A stretch of 39,295 nt of DNA from an uncultured Lachnospiraceae bacterium (GTDB lineage: Bacteria; Bacillota; Clostridia; Lachnospirales; Lachnospiraceae). A model generated the notes under the pieces. It ran no database searches, had not been told where the DNA came from, and saw only the letters and a program-made list of their open reading frames with translations. A program made the position numbers and the translations under genes. How positions within the stretch are numbered: position 1 is the first letter of the stretch; each line of letters begins with the position of its first letter. Below are positions 17,062-23,628 of the stretch, one piece after another. Location: assembly GCA_947593975.1 (NCBI GenBank), contig CANQDW010000011.1, positions 1 through 39,295 on the forward strand. The letters are read 5' to 3'.

Positions 17062-18286
17062 TAAGCGTGAAAGAGTTTTGCTCGTTGGGGTATCATTATA
17101 TGATGAGGAAGAGACCAGACAGTCGCTTGCGGAGCTTGCCGAACTTGCAAAGACCGCAGGCGCGGAGCCTGTCTGCGCGGTTATCCAGAACAGGGAGCAG
17201 ATACATTCGGGTACCTATGTCGGAAAAGGCAAACTTGAAGAGATAAAAGAGATAGCGGAAGATAAAGATATAGAAACAATCATATGCGATGATGAACTGT
17301 CGCCGGCCCAGCTTCGTAATCTTAATGATTATTTTGATATAAAGGTAATAGACAGGACTATCATGATACTTGACATATTCGCGATGCGCGCAGAGACAAG
17401 CGAAGGCAAGATACAGGTTGAGCTTGCCCAGCTTAGTTATAATCTGACGCGGCTTGTAGGCCTTAGAGATTCGCTTTCGCGTCTGGGAGGCGGCATAGGG
17501 ACAAGAGGACCGGGCGAAAAGAAGCTTGAGATGGACAGACGTCTCGTAAGGAACCGTATATCTGCGCTTAAGCGTGAACTGGAAAGCGTAAAAAAGAGCA
17601 GGGAAATATCCAGAAAAAAAAGAAGCGAAAGCAGGATACCGTTAGCCGCCATAGTAGGATACACCAACGCAGGCAAATCAACGCTGCTTAACAGGCTTAC
17701 CGGAGCGGACATACTTGCGGAGGATAAGCTGTTTGCAACGCTTGACCCCGCTACACGGCTGTATCAATATGAGAACGGGCAGCAGATCTTATTTACGGAT
17801 ACGGTAGGATTTATCAATAAACTCCCGCATCATCTGATCAATGCATTCAGGAGCACGCTTGAAGAAGCGAAGTATGCCGATATCATCCTTCATGTTGTGG
17901 ACATAAGCAATCCGCGCGCAGAACAGCAGATGGACGTAGTATATGATACGCTTAAAGCGCTTGGGATCACCGATAAGAAGATAATCACCGTATACAACAA
18001 AGCAGACGCGCAGTCGGACGACATAATGCCCGGCAAAGATAAAAGAAGCGATATGACGGTAAGGATATCGGCAAAGACCGGAGCCGGGGTAAGCCATATG
18101 CTGGACTGCATAATAGAAGCGCTGTATGACGGGATGCGGTATATAGAAAAAGAAATCACCTATGCCGACGCGGGAAAGATACAGATGATACGGACATACG
18201 GACAGCTCCTTAGCGAAAAATACACTGAAAACGGAATAGCCATAACGGCTAGGATACCGAAAGATATGCTGAATTATTTTGAATAA
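17051..18286 (+). CDS. hflX: ribosome-associated GTPase HflX
   Basis: 411 residues. The N-terminal HflX domain has GTYVGKGKLEEI and DDELSPAQLRNL, followed by the glycine-rich LSRLGGGIGTRGPGEKKLE linker and a basic helical region. The G domain has G1 GYTNAGKST, G3 DTVGFI, G4 NKAD and G5 SAK, and closes with a short C-terminal domain. HflX family proteins split or rescue stalled ribosomes; some Firmicute relatives protect from ribosome-targeting antibiotics. Start ATG 17051 overlaps the TPR lipoprotein gene by 11 bases, so the two are probably translationally coupled, an unusual partner. Confidence 0.96.
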   Translation: MQNDKRERVLLVGVSLYDEEETRQSLAELAELAKTAGAEPVCAVIQNREQIHSGTYVGKGKLEEIKEIAEDKDIETIICDDELSPAQLRNLNDYFDIKVIDRTIMILDIFAMRAETSEGKIQVELAQLSYNLTRLVGLRDSLSRLGGGIGTRGPGEKKLEMDRRLVRNRISALKRELESVKKSREISRKKRSESRIPLAAIVGYTNAGKSTLLNRLTGADILAEDKLFATLDPATRLYQYENGQQILFTDTVGFINKLPHHLINAFRSTLEEAKYADIILHVVDISNPRAEQQMDVVYDTLKALGITDKKIITVYNKADAQSDDIMPGKDKRSDMTVRISAKTGAGVSHMLDCIIEALYDGMRYIEKEITYADAGKIQMIRTYGQLLSEKYTENGIAITARIPKDMLNYFE

Positions 18287-18328
18287 TCTGTCATATATAT
18301 AATCTGAATAAATCTGCCGGTTATATAT

Positions 18329-19096
18329 ATGAATAAAAAAATACCTTTTATTGTTTTAAGCATTCTTGCAATTCTTGCATGCAGTCTGTGGGAATATAAT
18401 GTCGGTTATGATAATTATAAAGACAGGGCGCTTGATGTGGATGTCCATGAAGGCGCCTCATCTAAAACGCCTGAGAAAAAGACGGCATATATTACCTTCG
18501 ATGACGGACCAAGCAATCTTACGGATAAGATTCTTGATATTCTTGAGGAAAACGATGCGCGCGCTACGTTTTTTCTTATCGGAAACCAGATAAACGACAA
18601 CACAAAAGGTACGCTTGAAAGGCTTATAAAGGACGGTAATCAGATAGGGGCGCATACCTATTCGCATGAAGCGGGGGAAATCTATGAGAGCGCGGATTCC
18701 TACTACAATGATATCATGAAAGCGGAAAAGGCGATACTTCAGAATACAGGCATTGCTCCGCTTGTATACAGATTCCCGTGGGGCAGCAGCAACGCCTATA
18801 TAAAACCGTATAGAAAAGAGATTATAGGGCGTCTTGCAGTTAAGGGACTTAAGTACTGCGACTGGAATGTGAGCGGCGAAGATTCGGTAGGCCGTCCCTC
18901 GGCGTCGCAGATCATCGCAAATGTAAGGTCTAATTATTCGCAGTACAGCGAGCCGGTAATACTGCTGCATGATTCGGCGACAAGCACGCAGACTGTAGAA
19001 GCCCTTCCTACTATAATTGAAATGTATAAAGAAGCCGGATACGGATTCGGGACGATAAGCGAAAGAAGTAAAATATATCAGTGGAAGCTTGATTAG
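18329..19096 (+). CDS. polysaccharide deacetylase (NodB domain, PdaA-like)
   Basis: 255 residues with an N-terminal signal anchor. All five NodB motifs can be read: TFDDGPS (catalytic and metal Asp), HTYSH (metal His pair), RFPWGSS, DWNVSGED and ILLHDS. The enzyme should remove acetyl or related groups from peptidoglycan or another surface glycan. No good ribosome site precedes ATG 18329. The next gene is a SleC-like protein, so the pair may act on spore or vegetative peptidoglycan; PdaA-type enzymes make the muramic-lactam that cortex lytic enzymes recognise (known for the family, inferred here). Confidence 0.9.
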   Translation: MNKKIPFIVLSILAILACSLWEYNVGYDNYKDRALDVDVHEGASSKTPEKKTAYITFDDGPSNLTDKILDILEENDARATFFLIGNQINDNTKGTLERLIKDGNQIGAHTYSHEAGEIYESADSYYNDIMKAEKAILQNTGIAPLVYRFPWGSSNAYIKPYRKEIIGRLAVKGLKYCDWNVSGEDSVGRPSASQIIANVRSNYSQYSEPVILLHDSATSTQTVEALPTIIEMYKEAGYGFGTISERSKIYQWKLD

Positions 19097-19104
19097 GCGA
19101 AGTA

Positions 19105-19132
19105 ACATACCGTATGTTCCATACATATAATA
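19105..19132 (+). promoter_or_regulatory. possible sigma-K-type sporulation promoter (speculative)
   Basis: AC (19105-19106), a 17-base spacer and CATATAATA (19124-19132), which fits the AC/CATANNNTA pattern of sigma-K. The region is AT-rich, so chance is a real alternative. Confidence 0.25.
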
Positions 19133-19164
19133 TTAATGATACATACGTATATAAAGGAGATTGT

Positions 19165-20397
19165 ATGGATTACGGAAAACTAAGGGTGTATGTTACTTCC
19201 GAAAGCAGAAACAGACCTATAGAAGGAGCGGTTGTACGGATTACCGGTGAGAATGACCCCAAAACTATTATTGAGGAGGCTGTTACCGACCAGAACGGGC
19301 AAACGCCGGAAATAGATCTTCCCGCGCCTCCGCTTGAATATTCGATGGAGCCGGGAGCCAATAAACCGTATTCGGAATATACCATATTTGTTGACGCTCC
19401 GGGATATGAAACTATGGAAGTAAACGGCGCGGAGATACTGTCGGGAGAACTAGCGATCCAGAATTCAAGGCTGATACCTGAAGAACCGGACAATCCCGAA
19501 AGCGCAGAATTGTTTGTTATACCTGACCATACCCTGTGGGGAGATTATCCGCCTAAGATAGAAGAAGATGAGATCAAGCCTGTAGATGAATCAGGTGAAA
19601 TAGTACTAAGCAGGGTAGTTATCCCCGAGTATGTAGTGGTACATGACGGACCGCCTAACGACCAAAGCGCGCAGAATTATTATGTACGGTACAAAGACTA
19701 TATTAAAAATGTTGCGAGCAGTGAGATATATGCTACGTGGCCGGAAGAAACGCTTATTGCCAATATCCTGGCGATACAGTCTTTTACCCTTAACCGGGTA
19801 TATACCGAATGGTACCGGAATAAAGGGTATGACTTTACGATAACGTCATCAACCGCATACGATCACAAATGGATACCGGAGAGGAATATATTTGACAGCA
19901 TATCTGCCGTCGTTGACAGGATATTTACAAGCTATCTTTCAAGACCGGATGTCGCGCAGCCGATACTTACGCAGTATTGTGACGGAAAGCGCGTGACGTG
20001 CCCCGGGCTTTTGTCGCAGTGGGGCTCAAAGGATCTCGGCGAACAGGGATATTCCGCGATAAGTATCCTTCAGAATTATTACGGAAATACGATATATGTA
20101 AACAATACCGAAACCGTTTCGGGAATACCTTCGTCATGGCCGGGGACCAATCTGACAAACGGCAGCTCGGGCGAAAAGGTAAGGCAGCTGCAGAACCATC
20201 TGAACACCATAGCGGGCGCATATCCGCTTATACCGCTTATATCTGCAGACGGAATATACGGACCCGCTACGGCAAATGCAGTAAGAGTATTTCAGGGGAT
20301 ATTCGGGCTTGGACAGACGGGAATAACGGATTTTCCTACGTGGTATAAGATATCTGAAATATATGTAGCCGTGAGCAGGATAGCGGAATTTGTGTAA
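19165..20397 (+). CDS. SleC-like protein: SpoIID-like domain plus peptidoglycan-binding domain
   Basis: 410 residues from ATG 19165, behind AAAGGAGA. The N-terminal about 130 residues form a beta-rich region resembling a carboxypeptidase-regulatory-like repeat (LRVYVTSESRNRPIEGAVVR). A SpoIID-like segment follows with YIKNVASSEIYATWPEETLI, holding the Glu of the family's lytic-transglycosylase site. The C-terminal PG_binding_1 repeat reads GSSGEKVRQLQNHLN then DGIYGPATANAVRVFQ. This order is that of Clostridium SleC, the spore cortex-lytic enzyme. There is no signal peptide, which agrees with production in a mother cell, but vegetative relatives are also possible. Confidence 0.72.
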   Translation: MDYGKLRVYVTSESRNRPIEGAVVRITGENDPKTIIEEAVTDQNGQTPEIDLPAPPLEYSMEPGANKPYSEYTIFVDAPGYETMEVNGAEILSGELAIQNSRLIPEEPDNPESAELFVIPDHTLWGDYPPKIEEDEIKPVDESGEIVLSRVVIPEYVVVHDGPPNDQSAQNYYVRYKDYIKNVASSEIYATWPEETLIANILAIQSFTLNRVYTEWYRNKGYDFTITSSTAYDHKWIPERNIFDSISAVVDRIFTSYLSRPDVAQPILTQYCDGKRVTCPGLLSQWGSKDLGEQGYSAISILQNYYGNTIYVNNTETVSGIPSSWPGTNLTNGSSGEKVRQLQNHLNTIAGAYPLIPLISADGIYGPATANAVRVFQGIFGLGQTGITDFPTWYKISEIYVAVSRIAEFV

Positions 20398-20462
20398 ACT
20401 TTTATTGAAAAAAGGTGAAGCATATACTATCATACATTTATCAGGTGTATGGAGGTATAGCT

Positions 20463-21824
20463 ATGAAAAGAATCGCTTTGCAGTATCTGACAGCCTGGAA
20501 TAATAACAAGCGAAGAAAGCCATTGATCGTTTGTGGCGCAAGGCAGGTCGGAAAGACATACCTTGTGAAAGATATTTTTGCTGAAACTTATTACAGGAAT
20601 AATTATATTTATATCGATTGTAAGGTTGAAGATGAAATACGCGCATTTTGCTCCGAAACTGCTAATGCGGGAAAGATCATTGAATATATTTCCCTGAACA
20701 AAGGGAAACAGATAAACGAAAAAACACTTTTGATTTTCGATGAGGTGCAGGAATGTCCAAATATCATATCTTCACTGAAATATTTTTGCCAGGATTACAG
20801 ACAGATTCCCGTCATCGCTACAGGATCTATGGTGCGTATCAAACTTCAGCGGGAAAGTCATAAGAGGGGTTCGAAAGATAACGATAAATTTCTTTTTCCT
20901 GTAGGGAAGATCAATCAGATAACGGTTTATCCCATGACGTTTGATGAGTTTTTAATGAACGAAAATGAGATGCTTTATGACACGGTAAAAAATGCGTACG
21001 ACAGTAAACAGCCATTAAACAGCCGGATACACGAGCTGGCGATGGAGCAGGTATACAGATATCTACTGATCGGAGGCATGCCGGAAGCCGCGGAAGCTTA
21101 TATTGATAATAAAAGCCTGCTTGAATCAAGAGAAATCCTTAAGACGCTGTATGACAATTATCTTTACGATATGGAGCTGTATCAGGCAAGCCAGGAATCA
21201 GTTTTGCGTTCCCGCGCCCTGTTTCAGAACATTTATAAAGAACTGAGTAAAGAGTCTAAAAATTTCTCTCCGGGGCTCATTAAAGAAAAGAGTAAAACCA
21301 GAGATTTTGCCACTTCCATACAATGGCTTGTGATGGCGCATGTCATAAATCAGTCCTTCGGATTAAAGGAGCATATTACAATGCCTCTTATGCCTGATAA
21401 TGACAGCACTTTCCGTTTGTTTTTAGGTGATATCGGTATGTTTTCCTATCAGAGCGGTATCAATGCAGCCTCATTTATTTCTAGTGAAAGAGAGAATACT
21501 TTATCGGGCATATTTTTTGAGAACTTTGTCGCAAATGAATTGATCGCTAAAGGGCACAAGCTGTTCTACTGGCGCGGCAAAGCGTATGCGGAACTTGAGT
21601 TTGTTGTGGAATCAGATAACAAACTTTATCCGATTGACGTCAAAAAAAACAGAGGGACGCTGGGTTCGCTTGAAAAATTTGCGCACCACAATAAGTTTGA
21701 ATGCGCAATTAAGGTTTCTAAAAATAATTACGGTTATGATCCGGAGCAAAAACTTTTGACGATACCGTTTTATTTTATCCCATTCGCGGCGGACGATCTT
21801 GCAGCCGGAACTATGGAGATATGA
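20463..21824 (+). CDS. AAA-family ATPase with DUF4143 domain
   Basis: 453 residues from ATG 20463, behind TATGGAGG. The N-terminal AAA_14 domain has Walker A GARQVGKT (about residues 26-33), Walker B LLIFDEVQEC and a sensor-like ATGSMVRI. The C-terminal DUF4143 region has RLFLGDIGMFSYQSG, FFENFVANELIAKGH and AELEFVVESDNKLYPIDVKK, the last recalling a PD-(D/E)XK-like core. These proteins are common in anaerobe genomes as single genes with no settled function. It stands at the left edge of the accessory region and converges with the leftward operon that follows. Confidence 0.88.
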   Translation: MKRIALQYLTAWNNNKRRKPLIVCGARQVGKTYLVKDIFAETYYRNNYIYIDCKVEDEIRAFCSETANAGKIIEYISLNKGKQINEKTLLIFDEVQECPNIISSLKYFCQDYRQIPVIATGSMVRIKLQRESHKRGSKDNDKFLFPVGKINQITVYPMTFDEFLMNENEMLYDTVKNAYDSKQPLNSRIHELAMEQVYRYLLIGGMPEAAEAYIDNKSLLESREILKTLYDNYLYDMELYQASQESVLRSRALFQNIYKELSKESKNFSPGLIKEKSKTRDFATSIQWLVMAHVINQSFGLKEHITMPLMPDNDSTFRLFLGDIGMFSYQSGINAASFISSERENTLSGIFFENFVANELIAKGHKLFYWRGKAYAELEFVVESDNKLYPIDVKKNRGTLGSLEKFAHHNKFECAIKVSKNNYGYDPEQKLLTIPFYFIPFAADDLAAGTMEI

Positions 21825-21825
21825 T

Positions 21826-21867
21826 ATAAAAAGGAGCTGCGCGCTAAGGTGTTAGTGCGTAGCTCCT
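21826..21867 (-). terminator. terminator of the leftward GNAT/antitoxin operon, repeat copy A
   Basis: On the minus strand GGAGCTACGCACTAA pairs, with two mismatches, with TTAGCGCGCAGCTCC, followed by five T. One of three related hairpins in this region. Confidence 0.8.
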
Positions 21868-21885
21868 AGTCTCGTGATAACCGCA

Positions 21886-22047
21886 TTAGTTATCCGTCTC
21901 TATTAAGTCATGTTCTGCAAAGAGTGCTCTGTCGTCGTCAATCTCTCTTTTCTTAAGTTCCAAATAGCGGATATTGCTTTCAGAATAAAACGGATCAGCC
22001 GACACTTCAGAGCCTAATTCAAAATTAACATTTACAGCCTGTGCCAT
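21886..22047 (-). CDS. internally deleted DinJ/RelB-type antitoxin
   Basis: 53 residues from the ATG at 22047, with AAAGGA upstream. The first nine residues, MAQAVNVNF, are the standard start of gut Clostridia DinJ-family antitoxins. The C-terminal part, EVSADPFYSESNIRYLE to AEHDLIE, is their standard end. Only a few residues lie between them, where a full protein of about 90 residues has the ribbon-helix-helix DNA-binding region. The frame is kept. The toxin-facing half may remain, but DNA binding should be lost. No RelE/YafQ toxin gene is adjacent. Family memory, not a search. Confidence 0.65.
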   Translation of the reverse strand: MAQAVNVNFELGSEVSADPFYSESNIRYLELKKREIDDDRALFAEHDLIETDN

Positions 22048-22132
22048 AATCAACATTCCTTTCATGTCTTTCATCAAACTGGGCAATAAGCTAAGCAATC
22101 ATAGGGTTATACACATTTTGAGTATGTCATAG

Positions 22133-22315
22133 CTATTTGATTCTAAATTCCTCCGCTTCCTCATTCGTGAGCGGTCTGCCAAGCTGTCTGAACCTATCGA
22201 TCATCTCTCTCCATTTATAGCGCTTACCGTCCGGCTCTCCAGTCAGCCTGCTGTCTTTTGCATAATAAGAAATATCATGTGTAAAATCAATTTGCTTTCT
22301 TTCCATTGCCAACAT
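22133..22315 (-). CDS. small charged protein, partner of the GNAT-like gene
   Basis: 60 residues from ATG 22315, with GTAGGTGG upstream, starting nine bases after the stop of the GNAT-like gene. I do not recognise a named family. It is rich in charged residues (RKQIDFTHDISYYAKDSRLT, then KRYKWREMIDRFRQLGRPLT) with no signal peptide or membrane segment. Size and coupling to a GNAT-like gene recall two-gene toxin-antitoxin modules, but nothing here proves that. Confidence 0.6.
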   Translation of the reverse strand: MLAMERKQIDFTHDISYYAKDSRLTGEPDGKRYKWREMIDRFRQLGRPLTNEEAEEFRIK

Positions 22316-22324
22316 AAACACCAC

Positions 22325-22822
22325 CTACTTTCTCATATATTTGTCCAACAAGATCTGTGCAGCTTCTTCAAAAATGACCATCCTTCTCGGTGCAATTTCC
22401 ACTGCATTTAATTTTTCCATATAGTATCTCACCAAATCGCTTTTAGATGTAAATGCCACTACACCGTCACATCCCGCATCAAAGCTGACCTGACACGCTA
22501 TCGCAAATAAATGTGCGCCAACACCTGCATAGATACCTTTATGGCTGTAATTATGCGGTGCTGTTTCAACAATTTCTACATCAGCCACGCCGCCGTCGAT
22601 TTTTAACGATATTCTGCCCTGTACCGTATCATTATCTTTTATAAACAGCTCATATATATGATACCCATTTTTCTCTGTAATACTCCAGTCAAACTTCCAT
22701 CCTTTGTAGTCCTTCGGTCTGATTGGCGTTTTACGAATCCGATATTCTGTTGCTACTTCTTCTCCGGTTCGTGTATCTATCAGACAGTCTGTAATCCTGT
22801 CAATCAAAATGTCAACTTCCAT
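22325..22822 (-). CDS. GNAT-like acetyltransferase domain protein
   Basis: 165 residues, ATG 22822 behind AAGGAG. The first half is beta-rich with no clear motif. The segment HKGIYAGVGAHLFAIACQVS reads like the acetyl-CoA pyrophosphate-binding loop and helix of GNAT proteins, though the usual Q/RxxGxG/A is imperfect. DGVVAFTSKSDLVRYYMEKL followed by NAVEI fits the final GNAT strand-helix. It heads a leftward operon with a 60-aa gene and an antitoxin remnant. The substrate is unknown: tRNA-, protein- or small-molecule-acetylating roles all remain possible. Confidence 0.6.
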   Translation of the reverse strand: MEVDILIDRITDCLIDTRTGEEVATEYRIRKTPIRPKDYKGWKFDWSITEKNGYHIYELFIKDNDTVQGRISLKIDGGVADVEIVETAPHNYSHKGIYAGVGAHLFAIACQVSFDAGCDGVVAFTSKSDLVRYYMEKLNAVEIAPRRMVIFEEAAQILLDKYMRK

Positions 22823-22901
22823 CTTATTATCTATCTCCTTGTTCTTTTTTTTATTTTATCACATTTTCTTGTAAAATGCCATTCAAAATTATTGTATACA
22901 G

Positions 22902-22940
22902 AAAAAAAGAGCTGCGCGCTAAATCTTAACGCGGCAGCTC
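22902..22940 (-). terminator. terminator of peptide gene 1, repeat copy B
   Basis: On the minus strand GAGCTGC pairs with GCAGCTC and GCGTTAA with TTAGCGC, with one bulged C and a GAT loop, then seven T. Related to the hairpins at 21826 and 26335. Confidence 0.85.
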
Positions 22941-22958
22941 CTTAAGTTTTAAGTTTAT

Positions 22959-23105
22959 TTATTGCTGTTTAAAAAGTTCGTCAAAGAAATAAGTGCCTGA
23001 ACCATTGTCTCCTTTTCCAAGGCTTACTATGCTGCTTGTCGTTATTATGTCTTCAGGTTCAAACATCGTTACTGATATTTCCGGACTAATATATTCTCTT
23101 TTCAT
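22959..23105 (-). CDS. 48-aa peptide gene, copy 1
   Basis: The frame reads MKREYISPEISVTMFEPEDI, then ITTSSIVSLGKGDNGSG, and ends FDELFKQQ. AAAGGATGG lies about eight bases before the ATG. A perfect consensus promoter lies about 70 bases upstream, and a strong terminator follows. A second copy at 26388-26534 keeps the frame with a few substitutions in the last 15 codons, which supports real coding. There is no signal peptide or double glycine leader. I recall short Clostridia peptides with a similar pattern (proline-glutamate, then ED-ITTS) but cannot verify the family. Function unknown; a secreted or signalling peptide, an antitoxin-like factor or a modified-peptide precursor are all guesses. 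Confidence 0.75.
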   Translation of the reverse strand: MKREYISPEISVTMFEPEDIITTSSIVSLGKGDNGSGTYFFDELFKQQ

Positions 23106-23628
23106 CAACATCCATCCTTTCATAAAATTATAAATATAATCTTATAGGCGGATAGTTGTTTGCTTTGACAATTATGATTATAAGTAACAGTTTATAAAAT
23201 GTCAACACGTATTTTAAATTTTAAATAAAATATAAAGATTATGAAAAAAGTACTGGATTTTAAATTTATTATATGGTAATATATTTATATTATAAGTGGA
23301 AGTTGGAATGTTTTGACAAAAAAATTATGTGTGGAGGTAAAATGAGAATGCTAATTTCGAAAAATGGGAAAAGGCTTATGGCATGTGTAATGTCATTGGC
23401 TATGTTGCTGTCCGGTCTTTTGTATATCCCGAAAGCAGCCAGTGCAGCGGATAATGTAAAAGTACTGGGAGCCACGTTAAGATTAAGTAACGTAGAAGTT
23501 GATAACAATAGTCAGCAGTCAATGAGAATCGGTATTGAGGTGCCGAATGCGAGTCAAAGAAAATCCTGTCAAATAAAGGTTTCTGTAAATGGAAAATCTA
23601 AGGTTATATCTACAGAGCCTGTAGGAGA
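23007..23628. repeat. 622-bp identical direct repeat, copy 1
   Basis: Identical by eye to 26436-27057. It covers most of the 48-aa peptide gene, the whole divergent intergenic region and the first 96 codons of the secreted protein. Similarity continues at a lower level to about 23950, then ends. Confidence 0.9.
23177..23205 (-). promoter_or_regulatory. perfect consensus promoter of peptide gene 1
   Basis: On the minus strand TTGACA (23205-23200), a 17-base spacer and TATAAT (23182-23177). Matches the sigma-A consensus at all 12 positions with ideal spacing. Confidence 0.85.

Noticed and set aside
22658-22945. Plus-strand open frame of 95 codons opposite the GNAT-like gene
   Set aside because: It runs antisense through the gene start and a terminator hairpin and has no ribosome site.
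23165-23197. Rightward promoter from TTGACA at 23165 for the secreted gene
   Set aside because: No -10-like hexamer occurs at 16-18 bases; the nearest TTATAA is 21 bases away. The same bases serve the perfect promoter on the other strand.
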